A stretch of 64,000 bases of DNA from Phycisphaerae bacterium. Its GTDB lineage: Bacteria; Planctomycetota; Phycisphaerae; UBA1845. How positions within the stretch are numbered: the stretch's first letter is position 1; every line of letters begins with the position of its first letter. Shown here piece by piece: positions 27,611 through 36,604 of the stretch. A model generated the notes under the pieces. That model was not told where the DNA came from. It ran no database searches and worked only from the letters and a program-made list of their open reading frames with translations. Position numbers and translations under genes: made by a program. Where the stretch lies: NCBI GenBank assembly GCA_029260165.1, contig JAJDDT010000047.1:1-64000 (forward strand), written 5' to 3'.

Positions 27611-27763
27611 GGTGGCTCCTCCTGTCCTGGTATTTTCGTCTTCGAGTCACGAAATTCCATCTCGAAACACCTGTATCATAGGCGATTCGTTGTGATCCGC
27701 ACATCGGATGTCTTCAGAAAATGTGGCAACCGCTTCAAAATCCTTAATTTTTGTAAAATTGCC

Positions 27764-27792
27764 TTGACAATACGAATCGTAGCAATTACTAC
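27764..27792 (+). promoter_or_regulatory. Possible promoter of the outer-membrane barrel gene
   Basis: TTGACA (27764-27769) is a perfect -35 hexamer. It is followed after 17 bases by TACTAC (27787-27792), a poor -10 hexamer. The pair lies about 40 bases before the ATG at 27833, whose GGGAGG ribosome-binding site is strong. Confidence 0.4.
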
Positions 27793-27832
27793 ATCTACCC
27801 GCGAAGGATGTATCACCCACGGGAGGCAGGAA

Positions 27833-28702
27833 ATGCTGACAACACGATGGATGCGAAGGGTTCGATTGGCGGGAATCGTCCTGGGGTGCGGGTGTTCCGT
27901 TCTGCTCGGACAGAAGCCGCCGGCGGATATGCGTGATTCCTCCTCCGGCCCCGATCCGATGGATGAGCCGTTGATCACGGATCGTCCCGATTTCACCGAA
28001 AGCACCGAATCCGTCCCTGCCGGACATTTTCAACTGGAGGTTGGCTACTTGTTTACCCACGACCGCGAGGACGACGTTCGTGTGCGCGATCACTCGCCCG
28101 AACTGCTGCTGCGCATCGGCGTCGTGGAGGATTTTGAACTTCGGATCGGGTGGTCAGCCTACTCCTTCACCGAAACGCAGTTTTCCGATCGCTCAACAGT
28201 CGGGCGACCGTTCACTCGAGAGGATTGGGATCAGGGTGCCAACGACCTGAGCCTTGGTTTCAAGTTGAAGCTGCTGGAACAGGACGGATGGGTGCCGCAT
28301 TTCGGGATTCTGGGTGAATTGAACCTGCCGACCGGAAGCGCGGGATTCGCAGCCGAAGACGTCCAGCCGAAGATCGGGTTGTTGTGGGCGTATGACCTCA
28401 CCGACGATGTTGGATTGGCAGGAAACCTCAATTTTGCGGTGACCAACGACGAGGGCGATCAGTTTCTCCAGACGTCAGCCTCGTTGTCATTGGCGGTTAC
28501 ATTGACGGATCAGCTTGGCGCGTATGTGGAATACTTCGGGTTCTATCCGGGTGCGGAAGATTCCGACATGGCCCACTCACTCAACGGCGGACTGACGTAT
28601 TTGATCACGAAGGATTTTCAACTCGACGCACGGGCCGGGTTCGGTTTGAATGAACAGGCCGATGATTTTTTCGCCGGGGTCGGGTTTTCCTGGCGATATT
28701 GA
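27833..28702 (+). CDS. Outer-membrane beta-barrel protein (Phenol_MetA_deg-like transporter)
   Basis: This 289-residue protein has a signal peptide (residues 1-26). ITDRPDFTESTESVPAGHFQLEVGY is the recognisable N-terminal segment of the PF13557-type barrel family annotated as transporter. Repeated amphipathic strands with Tyr/Phe, including ELLLRIGVVEDFELRIGW, WVPHFGILGELNLPTGS and the C-terminal GVGFSWRY ending in an aromatic residue, fit an outer-membrane barrel. The substrate is not known. I chose ATG 27833 because it follows GGGAGGCAGG and the possible promoter; the open frame upstream is a shadow of the receiver gene. Confidence 0.8.
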   Translation: MLTTRWMRRVRLAGIVLGCGCSVLLGQKPPADMRDSSSGPDPMDEPLITDRPDFTESTESVPAGHFQLEVGYLFTHDREDDVRVRDHSPELLLRIGVVEDFELRIGWSAYSFTETQFSDRSTVGRPFTREDWDQGANDLSLGFKLKLLEQDGWVPHFGILGELNLPTGSAGFAAEDVQPKIGLLWAYDLTDDVGLAGNLNFAVTNDEGDQFLQTSASLSLAVTLTDQLGAYVEYFGFYPGAEDSDMAHSLNGGLTYLITKDFQLDARAGFGLNEQADDFFAGVGFSWRY

Positions 28703-28762
28703 AAGACAGACCGGAAACGTGCCCGGCCAAACGGGTGCGCCATTTTGAAAAAGGAGCAAAAA

Positions 28763-28945
28763 GTGAATCGTTTGTTGAACATGACGACGCGTGGGCTGGG
28801 TTTGCTGGTGTGTGGCGGGGCGATGCTCCAGTTCACGGGTTGCGGAATTCCGTTTGCCATTCGTGACGGATTCTTCGGTGGTATCACCAACACGATTGCG
28901 ACGATTATCTCCACGACGCTGTTGAACCTCAGCGGCACGCTGTAA
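28763..28945 (+). CDS. Small 60-residue lipoprotein-like protein
   Basis: This 60-residue frame starts at GTG 28763 after AAGGAG. It has a hydrophobic signal with an FTGC lipobox (Cys at about residue 27). The mature peptide of about 33 residues is almost entirely hydrophobic (FFGGITNTIATIISTTLLNL), which is odd for a lipoprotein and suggests a membrane-embedded anchor or small pore-like helix. I do not recognise the family. It lies 60 bases after the barrel gene in the same direction and may share its transcript. Confidence 0.6.
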   Translation: MNRLLNMTTRGLGLLVCGGAMLQFTGCGIPFAIRDGFFGGITNTIATIISTTLLNLSGTL

Positions 28946-28983
28946 CCTGCGACGCCGATGTGACAACCCGATCGTGCCGACGT

Positions 28984-30015
28984 TCAGTCGTCATGGTTCG
29001 GGGATGTCCTGGTCGCTGATTTCCTGAGCTGGCGAACGCGGAAATCGTCGATGACGGCATTTTCGTACGCAACCGTCCAGATGGCAGCCAACATGTCCGA
29101 CGCATCGATCAGTCTTTCCTCGATAAAGACTTTTCCGTCTGCCTGTCGCAACTTGCCGGATTTTTCCATCTGGTACAAAGGCTCAACCTGTGCGAACGAC
29201 GCGTTGATGTAGGCCAATACGTCAGACCAGGAGTCTTCGCGCGCGATGCGCCGTGGTTTCCGAAGCTTCGGTGTCAGCGAATTGGCTGATATGTCGTGCA
29301 ATTCAATGACGCCGCCATCAATGAAGCGGTGAAACGTTCGTTCCGTCGTGTATCCATTCGGATTGTCCCCGATCCAGCCATTGTAGTGCTGAGTCGTGTG
29401 GAGCGGTTGGGCTGCATCGGCAACGTAATGGCTGAGGATACCCATCGTGTGGATGATCGTTCCCCTTGCAAAACGAATCATGTCGTCGGTGACCAGATCG
29501 CGATGCTGTTCGTAGGTTTTCAGCGTGGTCCAACCGGCGGACAACTTCCATTGCAACTCGACGATTCGATACGGCAGGATTCCGGGAACCTTGCGCGTGT
29601 ACGCCCTATCGCGTTTTCGGTCATAGGCTTCGAACCGATCGGGGTGTTTTTCACGCATGATCGCCAACGTATCGAGAAACTCGCGACGAAAACGGGGCAG
29701 TGTTTGCAGCGACAACCCGAATGGTTCCAGATGCTCGATGTCCATGTAATGGTTGAGGTTGTTGATGTGATCCAGATACGGACTGTGCTGACCGCGCCAC
29801 CGGTCGGATTCGGTCGAAAGATAGACCAGTTGTTTTCCGATCTCCGGATCGCCAAGCCATTTGGGCATCGTCTCGGGCAACGATTTCCACGCCGATTGGG
29901 CGATGATCTGGTGCCCTTTTTCGTCCCAACCCCGGGATGGAACCGCAGAAAGCAGGAAAATCGACATCATCATGGCGATTGGCATGGCTGCGGTTCGCTG
30001 TCGTCGAATGGTCAT
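28984..30015 (-). CDS. S1/P1-type nuclease (zinc phospholipase C fold), secreted
   Basis: This 343-residue protein has a signal peptide ending before Trp30, so that the mature enzyme begins WDEKGH. In S1/P1 nucleases the N-terminal Trp and the following His coordinate zinc. The helix LSHYVADAAQPLHTT is the HxxxD...H zinc-binding core of the family. NHYMDIEH and further His/Asp residues complete the trinuclear site. The enzyme would cleave single-stranded nucleic acid, or related phosphodiesters, in the periplasm or outside the cell. It is convergent with the small lipoprotein gene and ends 33 bases after the cysteine desulfurase gene upstream of it on the same strand. Confidence 0.85.
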   Translation of the reverse strand: MTIRRQRTAAMPIAMMMSIFLLSAVPSRGWDEKGHQIIAQSAWKSLPETMPKWLGDPEIGKQLVYLSTESDRWRGQHSPYLDHINNLNHYMDIEHLEPFGLSLQTLPRFRREFLDTLAIMREKHPDRFEAYDRKRDRAYTRKVPGILPYRIVELQWKLSAGWTTLKTYEQHRDLVTDDMIRFARGTIIHTMGILSHYVADAAQPLHTTQHYNGWIGDNPNGYTTERTFHRFIDGGVIELHDISANSLTPKLRKPRRIAREDSWSDVLAYINASFAQVEPLYQMEKSGKLRQADGKVFIEERLIDASDMLAAIWTVAYENAVIDDFRVRQLRKSATRTSPNHDD

Positions 30016-30047
30016 GGATTTATCTCCTATAGAAATATGGCGAATGA

Positions 30048-31172
30048 TCAGGACAAATCTCGTACCGCGCTGATGAGCTGACCGCAGGCACGCTCAATCT
30101 CGTCATCGGTGGTCATTCGACCGACGCTGAACCGAACAGCCCCCAGGGCATGATCCTCGGGAACGCCCATCGCGGACAGCACCGTCGAGGGCTTGGGACG
30201 CTGACCATGACAGGCTGCCCCGCCCGGACTGGCTGCGATGTCCGGACAGCGGGACAAAATCTCCGCCCCGTTCTGGCCCGCGAAGCCGACGTTGACCGTA
30301 TTGGGTAATCTCAGTTTTTCGTGTCCGTTCAACCTGACGCGGTCGCCGAGAGATTTTTGAAGCGTTAAAAAGATTCGATCGCGATGGCTGATCAGTTGAT
30401 CGCTGTCGATCGTCTCCGATGCGATCCGGCAGGCCTCGCCGAGCGCGACGATGGAGGCAGTTGGTTCCGTGCCCGCTCGGCGTCCGTTTTCATGTCCGGC
30501 CCCCAGAATCAACGGTTCGATCTCGATGCCGCTGCGAATGTACAACACCCCGATTCCCGCTGGCGCGTAAATCTTGTGGCCTGCAAGGGTCAGAAAATCA
30601 ACGCCGAGATCGTCCACGTTGACGGGAATCTTCCCGACGCTTTGGGCGGCGTCGGTGTGCAGCCAGACGCCGAGTTCCCTGCAAACGCGACTGATGTCAG
30701 CCATGGGTTGAATGGTTCCGACCTCGTTGTTGGCGTGCATAACCGTGACGAGAACGGTTTTGGGTGTGATGACGCTGCGAATGTCGTCGGGATTGACCCG
30801 ACCGGTCCGATCAACGGGGACAATTGTGTATTCAAGCCCCGATTTTTGAAGCTGACGAAGCGGGTTGAAAATGGCAGGGTGCTCGATCGCGGTCGTCACG
30901 AAGTGATTCCCCTTCGATTTTGACGATAGTGCGACCCCCTTGAGACAGTGGTTGTTCGATTCGCTGCCACCCGACGTGAAAACGATTTCGTCCGGCGAGG
31001 CCCCGATCAACGTCGCGACTTTCTGACGGGCGTCGGTGATGGCCCGTTTCATCGCGACCCCCATCGCGTGTCCACTCGATGGATTGCCGTGGTGTGATTC
31101 GAGGAAAGGCAACATGGCGTTCAGGACGCGTTCTTCGACCGGCGTCGTGGCATTGTAGTCAAGATAAATCAT
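30048..31172 (-). CDS. Cysteine desulfurase (NifS/IscS family)
   Basis: This 374-residue PLP enzyme removes sulfur from cysteine for iron-sulfur clusters or thio-modifications. The N-terminus MIYLDYNATTPV is the family start; SGGSESNN binds PLP phosphate, HTDAAQ and the Schiff-base lysine in LAGHKIYAPAG follow, and the persulfide-carrying Cys sits in GGAACHG. The active-site loop around the Cys is short, resembling the NifS/IscS type rather than SufS. No iscU, iscR or suf gene is in the neighbourhood, so the partner acceptor is unknown. Its role in housekeeping cluster supply or tRNA thiolation is inferred. Confidence 0.9.
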   Translation of the reverse strand: MIYLDYNATTPVEERVLNAMLPFLESHHGNPSSGHAMGVAMKRAITDARQKVATLIGASPDEIVFTSGGSESNNHCLKGVALSSKSKGNHFVTTAIEHPAIFNPLRQLQKSGLEYTIVPVDRTGRVNPDDIRSVITPKTVLVTVMHANNEVGTIQPMADISRVCRELGVWLHTDAAQSVGKIPVNVDDLGVDFLTLAGHKIYAPAGIGVLYIRSGIEIEPLILGAGHENGRRAGTEPTASIVALGEACRIASETIDSDQLISHRDRIFLTLQKSLGDRVRLNGHEKLRLPNTVNVGFAGQNGAEILSRCPDIAASPGGAACHGQRPKPSTVLSAMGVPEDHALGAVRFSVGRMTTDDEIERACGQLISAVRDLS

Positions 31173-31321
31173 CGCGCGTTAACCTGTGAACGTTTCGGTT
31201 CGACCACTGGGCATCCTATTCGATACGAAGGAAACGATCGAGCGGGGGACTGATTGTATCTTCCCGGGGATGCGCGAAAGAAACGGCGGGTACGATCGGG
31301 GTGTTTTGCAGGTGCGCATCC

Positions 31322-31351
31322 TGTAGCGTCGCCCGTCCGACGGCGGAAAGC
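31322..31351 (+). repeat. Dispersed palindromic repeat, degenerate copy
   Basis: The TGTAGCGTC lead is intact, but the stem reads GTCGCC/GGCG around CGTCCGAC, with an inner GTC/GAC pair. It looks like a diverged copy with its hairpin kept by compensating changes. It lies between the desulfurase and ada genes, both on the minus strand. Confidence 0.5.
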
Positions 31352-31404
31352 CATGGTCCACCCTGCCTGTTTGACAGACTCCATGCATCCTGCGTGCTGA
31401 TCGG

Positions 31405-32433
31405 TCAGGCGTTGTTGAGAATGTTGCGCTCGTGTTCGAGCAGAAACGTCTTTCGCCACACACCGCCACCGTATCCTCCGACGCTGCCATCCTTTCGGAC
31501 GACGCGGTGGCAGGGGATCACGATGGCGATCGAATTGGCGCCGTTGGCTGTCCCAACCGCGCGGTGACTCGTCGGACGCCCGATGGTGTTCGCAAGCTCT
31601 TCGTATGAGAATGTCTCCCCAAACGGAATACCCTGCAAAGCCGCCCAGACTGATTTTTGAAAGGACGTACCCACAAGCAGAAGCGGGACGGTGAATTCGG
31701 TCAGGCTGCCGGCGAAATAGTCGTCCAATTCCTCGCACAGATGCTCGATGTGCTCGTTTTCGCCAGGCAACACGGGACAACCCAACGCTCGCGAGACTCT
31801 CCCGGCGTCGTCACGATCGCTTTTGTCACCATCAAACGCCAAGAGACAAACGCCATCGCTCGTGGCACCGACGGTCAGGGCGCCAACCGGCGACGGGACC
31901 ACCCTGATGCAAATACATTCCAACTCGCTACTGTGACCCGGAGACTGACCAAACGTCCGCGCGAACGCATCGCTGAATCCGCTGACGGATTCGTAACCCG
32001 TTTTGTCGGCAACGGTGGCGACGTCGGCTCCGTTGTTCAATAACTGCAATGCTCTTGACATTTTCATATTGCGTTGAAATCCTTGAAACGAGGTACCAAA
32101 ATACAATCGAAAAACGCGGCGAACGCGGGCTGGTTCGAGCGACATGGCGCGCAGGTCGTCTTCGCGTAACCACTGTACGTCATGGCTGATCATGTTGGCG
32201 ATGAGACGGTCCATCCATTCGGGCGACTCACCGTTTGTTTGTGTTGGGTGACAGCGTTGACAGGCGCGGTATCCAGCAAGGATCGCCTCGGACGGGTTCC
32301 GATAGAAAATGACGTTTTCGCGACGCGGTTTCCGTGCCGGACAGGAAGGCCTGCAAAAAATCGACGTTGTACGCACAGCCACAACGAATACCCCGTCATA
32401 CGACGCGTCTCGCATTTGCATGGCTCGAAACAT
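31405..32433 (-). CDS. ada: Ada: methylphosphotriester sensor and O6-methylguanine-DNA methyltransferase
   Basis: This 342-residue protein repairs alkylated DNA and activates the adaptive response. The N-terminal zinc domain has Cys27, Cys31, Cys58 and Cys61 with the same spacing as E. coli Ada; one of these accepts methyl groups from phosphotriesters. An AraC-type helix-turn-helix region follows (LEPARVRRVFRLYFGTSFQGFQRNMKMSRALQLL and GYESVSGFSDAFARTFG). The C-terminal suicide methyltransferase domain ends with IVIPCHRVVRKDGSVGGYGGG. Full length is normal. I start it at 32433; the open frame upstream to 32844 is an antisense shadow of the CgeB-like gene. No alkB is adjacent. Confidence 0.93.
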   Translation of the reverse strand: MFRAMQMRDASYDGVFVVAVRTTSIFCRPSCPARKPRRENVIFYRNPSEAILAGYRACQRCHPTQTNGESPEWMDRLIANMISHDVQWLREDDLRAMSLEPARVRRVFRLYFGTSFQGFQRNMKMSRALQLLNNGADVATVADKTGYESVSGFSDAFARTFGQSPGHSSELECICIRVVPSPVGALTVGATSDGVCLLAFDGDKSDRDDAGRVSRALGCPVLPGENEHIEHLCEELDDYFAGSLTEFTVPLLLVGTSFQKSVWAALQGIPFGETFSYEELANTIGRPTSHRAVGTANGANSIAIVIPCHRVVRKDGSVGGYGGGVWRKTFLLEHERNILNNA

Positions 32434-32650
32434 CTCGGATGTCGTCGGACCCGTTTGCACGCCGGGAGCATAATGGACGGGATGCCGCCAACGCCACCGA
32501 TTTTGGTTCACGGAATTCGGGTTGATCGATAATTTCCAGCCCGACCCGTCTTCCGCTCCGATTTTGACCCCGTTTCGGTCGATATCCACGGGAATTCGGC
32601 GTTTGCAACGGTAAATCACGTTCAAATGAGGCGGAACGGGTGGTGACGGT

Positions 32651-33916
32651 ATGAGCATAGTCCTGTTGGGAGAGAGTTGGTGGCAGGCGGCGTGCGACGC
32701 GTTGGGCGAGCCATACGAGGTCGTTCCGGTCACAGCACCGGGTCCCAAAGGCCCGTACGACCGGGACCTCGCCTCAAGACGGAAGTGCGGCGCGACGATC
32801 ATCGAGAAGGTCGGGGCCGCTGACCCGGAACTGATTCTCGACAACGGTTCGGTCGGGCTTGCCTTCGTTGACGATCCAGAGAATCCCGATTCAGCGAAGC
32901 TCTTCCACGACGTGGTCGGCGTCCCCTATGTGTCCCATTGGGTCGACCCGATGGTCACGGTGTTGCAATCGTTGGCGGCGGACGTTGCCTGGCAGTGCCT
33001 GCAATCACCCAACTGGTTCAAGTTCGCCTTCGATGAACCGCAAACCTACGAACTGACCCGGATGGGTATACCCAACGTCCGCGAGTCTCCCATGGCGGCG
33101 CTGGATATGGATTACAATACCAACCCGCTCGATCCCCAGGAGACATCCTCGCTCATCTCATTCGTGGGATGCCAAAATACCAGCATATTCGCCTCCAGCT
33201 CCCAACTCCCGGGCGACTGGATGTTTCCCAGCGCACTCGCCCAATCCGTCCGATGTGACATGCCCGACGTCGCATACTACGACATCTATTTCGGGCTTTA
33301 CGGCCTCAACGAGCCGGTCCTTGATTCCGACACAATCCAACAAAAGGCCCGGAAATCCACTCTCTATTATAACAGGAAACTATTCTACAGCGGAATGCGA
33401 TGCCTGCATCAGCGAGACCGATTTGTTCTGTTTCTGAAAAAACGACTGGGCGACGCCTTTCAAATCATTGGAAACCGGTGGGACACTGCCTACGGATTGA
33501 AATGCCAAACCCGAATCCCAACAACCGAAGGCTATCTCCAACATTTTCGCAACTGTGCCATCAATCTGAATTTCTCAAACGGAAACACCGACAGCGGACT
33601 GAACATGCGACACTTTGAAATCACCGCGGCTGGGGGATTCATGCTGTGCTATCATCAACCTCAAATCGACGAGTTTTTTGAAGTCGGAAAAGAATGCGAC
33701 ACATTCCATAACGAACACGAACTACTCGAAAAGATCGAATTCTATATCGAACACCCCGAAATTCGCATACAAATCGCCCATGCAGGACAAAAACGCACGC
33801 TCCGCGAACATCTCTACAGCCACCGACTCGCGAAAATTCTGAAAACCGTCCGGTCCGGGTCGCCCTCCACGGGCGACAAGACACCGCAGTCGCTTCAACA
33901 ACCGGTCGGAGCATAG
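32651..33916 (+). CDS. CgeB-like glycosyltransferase
   Basis: This 421-residue protein resembles CgeB-type GT-B transferases (Glyco_trans_1_2). The C-terminal third is clearest: CAINLNFSNGNTDSGLNMRHFEITAAGGFML is the nucleotide-sugar-binding segment, followed by DEFFEVGKECDTFHNEHELLEKIEFY and an arginine-rich C-terminal helix. The N-terminal half is more diverged. It opens a three-gene operon with a methyltransferase and a membrane protein and lies divergent from ada by 217 bases. The acceptor is unknown; a surface glycan or glycoprotein is likely from context. Confidence 0.8.
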   Translation: MSIVLLGESWWQAACDALGEPYEVVPVTAPGPKGPYDRDLASRRKCGATIIEKVGAADPELILDNGSVGLAFVDDPENPDSAKLFHDVVGVPYVSHWVDPMVTVLQSLAADVAWQCLQSPNWFKFAFDEPQTYELTRMGIPNVRESPMAALDMDYNTNPLDPQETSSLISFVGCQNTSIFASSSQLPGDWMFPSALAQSVRCDMPDVAYYDIYFGLYGLNEPVLDSDTIQQKARKSTLYYNRKLFYSGMRCLHQRDRFVLFLKKRLGDAFQIIGNRWDTAYGLKCQTRIPTTEGYLQHFRNCAINLNFSNGNTDSGLNMRHFEITAAGGFMLCYHQPQIDEFFEVGKECDTFHNEHELLEKIEFYIEHPEIRIQIAHAGQKRTLREHLYSHRLAKILKTVRSGSPSTGDKTPQSLQQPVGA

Positions 33917-33919
33917 CCC

Positions 33920-34546
33920 GTGACTATGAGAACATGGCGTCTCGATGACAACGAAAAATCCGCATGGAATCGCACCTATGAATTCCTCCGCCGACGTGTC
34001 AACACACGCCTCGTTGCCTTTCTGGAACGCAACACCTGTGCTGGAGACACGCTGGAAGCAGGCTCTGGAACTGCCTACGCAGCCTCGTTGATCGCCCGGC
34101 ATCGAGGCGTGCGACTGTCGGTCTGTATGGACCTCGATCATGACGCCCTTGTCGTCGCCAGGAATCGCGACCCGTCTCTTGCGGCTGTGGTCGGCGATCT
34201 TCGCTGCATGCCGTTCGCGGACGATTCGTTCAGCCTCGTCTACAACAGCAGCACCGTTGAGCACCTTCCCAAACCTGAAAACGCGGTCACCGAGATGGCT
34301 CGCGTCTGCAAAACCAGCGGACACGTTTTTGTCGGTGTCCCATACGTCGCCGGACCCTTGTTCTTTCAACCGATTGTCGCGCAAACGACCTTCGGAAAAT
34401 GGCTTGGCACGGTATTCACCAGGGGGCGTCTCGAAAACATGCTCCGCGTTTCGGGACTGACGCCCGTTTCACACATTCGCTATTTCCTGAGATTCTTCAT
34501 TGGTTCGCTCGCGACGAAACGAGAGAAAAGGATTGTTTCACAATGA
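33920..34546 (+). CDS. SAM-dependent methyltransferase (Methyltransf_11 type)
   Basis: This 208-residue protein has motif I DTLEAGSGTAYAA, a VCMDLDHDALVVAR motif II, GDLRCMPFADDSFSLVYNSSTVEHLPKPENAVTEMARV (motifs post-II to III), which is the typical pattern of small-molecule and sugar-lipid methyltransferases. The start codon is GTG at 33920, four bases after the CgeB-like stop, or ATG 33926. Its stop overlaps the next gene's ATG by 4 bases, so the three genes are translationally linked. It probably methylates a sugar or lipid intermediate. Confidence 0.85.
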   Translation: MTMRTWRLDDNEKSAWNRTYEFLRRRVNTRLVAFLERNTCAGDTLEAGSGTAYAASLIARHRGVRLSVCMDLDHDALVVARNRDPSLAAVVGDLRCMPFADDSFSLVYNSSTVEHLPKPENAVTEMARVCKTSGHVFVGVPYVAGPLFFQPIVAQTTFGKWLGTVFTRGRLENMLRVSGLTPVSHIRYFLRFFIGSLATKREKRIVSQ

Positions 34547-36474
34547 CGTGGGTTGGCTCGTTGGGTATTCTGTTCGCATTCATGCCAGTCTATTTCGTTC
34601 TGAGATTGCCCTTTTTTCGACTACCGTTGCACATCGATACCGGTTTTTATGTATCCAACAATACCGTAGCGAACAAATCGTTCAGGTTTTCAAAGGGCTG
34701 GAATGCGCGGTACGCCGGCTGCAGCAAGGTCGTCCCGGAGTGTATTTATTCACTTGTGTTTCTTATTGGTGCGCATTTTAAGAAATCAAGCCATAGCAAT
34801 TACGCGATCGTATCGCGCGTGTGCGTATCCATTTACAATTTTGCCTCAGCCATCATCGTTGGGTTTGCCGCCTGCACCCTCACGCATCCCGATCCCTGGA
34901 TTTTTCTCACCGCCGCCATTGTTTACGCTCTCGTCTCCAGCGAAGCCCAGTACGGTGTTTATCACGAAAACGGCGAACTGTTTGAAATCCCTTTCCACGC
35001 AGCCACGCTCATGTTCCTCGCGTCCGGACTGACCGCACAAAACCCGACAGGGATCGCTGCCGCCGCTTTTGTCGCGATGCTCGGAACCTGTTTCGTCAAA
35101 CTCAGCTCGATCATCACCCATGCCTTTCTCTTCATCGCCGTCGCCATCGCAGTTCCAGTGGCAATCCTGCCAATCCTTGCCGGCGGAACGATCGCGACGT
35201 GTCTCTACATCGCATGGATCATGATCAACAGGCAGTCACCGATCGCCCTTGTCTCCTCGCTCTGGGGACATGAGACCGCCTGCGGTCAGCGCGTCAATCT
35301 CCGGACCATCTCCGATCGACTTACTGAAAGGGTCAGGGGATTCGCCCGCGTAGTTGTCAAACAACCATTGTTCCCGCTTCTCGCCATCGCCGGACTGGTG
35401 CTCAATCCATCCGTCCATTGGACGGCCTACGCATTGATGATCGGCATGGTCGCAACCTACCTGTTCCAGGCCGCCGACTGCTGGTACTACCGCATCCCGC
35501 TGCTCCTGCCCCTCGCGCTGCTCGCAACCAACGGCATCGTCGCACTGCAATCATTTGTCACAAACGACATCGCGATCATCTTCCCGGTCATCTGCCTCTG
35601 GGTCGCCCACAACACCCTTCGCGCCGCCAAAATGAATCGCGACCAACTCACCCACTGGGTCTGGGAGGGTCACATCAGTTCAGACCTGCTCGCAGGCGAC
35701 CTCGACCTCGAAGCCATCGCGCACCAATGGCGAACCGAAATCAACCACCGGTCACTGTTCGTCTACGGCTCGTTCAACCAGGCCTGCGTCCTGTTTGACG
35801 CCGCCTATCCGACACCCATCGTGGTCGCCGAACGCTATCTCGACGACATGTCTGTCGGCTGGCAGGGCGCGTTGTCCGCTCAGCTTGTTGCAAACACCCC
35901 CGCCTTCATCCTCGACAGCGGAAACGTATTCGACGCAGCCACAACGAGAAACCGGCTGGGCCTGGATTACAGACTCATCGCCATCCACGGCTCACAGTTC
36001 CGCCTGTTCAAACACGAAGACAAACACCCGCCATGCGGCGACATCAAATCAACGCGAACCTTCAGGCCGCAGTCAGCCACCGAACTACGGCATGAACGCG
36101 AGCGAAGCCTCGTCGTCCCGACAGCAACCGTCTGCGACACTGCAGATCAAGATTCCAACCGCCTCCACGGGACACTCAGTCATCTACAGAATCTGGGTTG
36201 CTCCAGAATCGCGGTCTACGGAGCCGGCAGATTCACCGCCCGCCATGCAGGAATCCTGAACAGCAGCCCAATCGATATCGTCGCCATACTCGACGACAAC
36301 GCAGACCAGGTCGGACCGCGATTCCTCGATTGGCCTGTCGAGCGACTCGAAAACGCCAATCCGGACGACATCGACGCCATCCTCATCGCGTCAGACCGAT
36401 ACGCCGCCACCATGCACGCCAAAGCTCGCAACACCTGGGCCAACCAATTCCCCGTCATCCGCTGGGACCATTAG
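34543..36474 (+). CDS. Multi-spanning membrane protein fused to a Rossmann-like domain
   Basis: This 643-residue protein has two parts. Residues 1-370 carry about 9-10 membrane helices with a first-loop LHIDTGFYVSNN segment, suggestive of a GT-C transferase though the match is loose. The C-terminal part is soluble: residues about 400-490 include FVYGSFNQACVLFDAAYP, and the last 90 residues read RIAVYGAGRFTARHAGILNSSP and VAILDDNADQVGPRF, a nucleotide-binding Rossmann segment like those in sugar-modifying enzymes. I chose ATG 34543, which overlaps the preceding TGA. It is the last gene of the operon. The catalytic role is not known. Confidence 0.7.
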   Translation: MTWVGSLGILFAFMPVYFVLRLPFFRLPLHIDTGFYVSNNTVANKSFRFSKGWNARYAGCSKVVPECIYSLVFLIGAHFKKSSHSNYAIVSRVCVSIYNFASAIIVGFAACTLTHPDPWIFLTAAIVYALVSSEAQYGVYHENGELFEIPFHAATLMFLASGLTAQNPTGIAAAAFVAMLGTCFVKLSSIITHAFLFIAVAIAVPVAILPILAGGTIATCLYIAWIMINRQSPIALVSSLWGHETACGQRVNLRTISDRLTERVRGFARVVVKQPLFPLLAIAGLVLNPSVHWTAYALMIGMVATYLFQAADCWYYRIPLLLPLALLATNGIVALQSFVTNDIAIIFPVICLWVAHNTLRAAKMNRDQLTHWVWEGHISSDLLAGDLDLEAIAHQWRTEINHRSLFVYGSFNQACVLFDAAYPTPIVVAERYLDDMSVGWQGALSAQLVANTPAFILDSGNVFDAATTRNRLGLDYRLIAIHGSQFRLFKHEDKHPPCGDIKSTRTFRPQSATELRHERERSLVVPTATVCDTADQDSNRLHGTLSHLQNLGCSRIAVYGAGRFTARHAGILNSSPIDIVAILDDNADQVGPRFLDWPVERLENANPDDIDAILIASDRYAATMHAKARNTWANQFPVIRWDH

Positions 36475-36604
36475 AACAAGACCGCGCCACGCAATCGCAA
36501 TGCCCAGTCCCCGAATGGGACAGGGTCGGGAATGTGTCGGTTGAACACCCGACGGTTGGCTGACCAAGCCGTTGCCGATACCCTGCGTCGCGGGTGAATG
36601 GTTC

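Noticed and set aside
32434-32844. N-terminal extension of Ada
   Set aside because: It has no family counterpart and is antisense to the start of the CgeB-like gene and its promoter region.
34399-34542. Upstream start for the membrane-Rossmann gene
   Set aside because: This part is a shadow of the methyltransferase gene; the ATGA overlap at 34543 is the better start.
36475-36604. Terminator after the second glycan operon
   Set aside because: Only a short GTCCC/GGGAC stem and no T-run; too weak to call.
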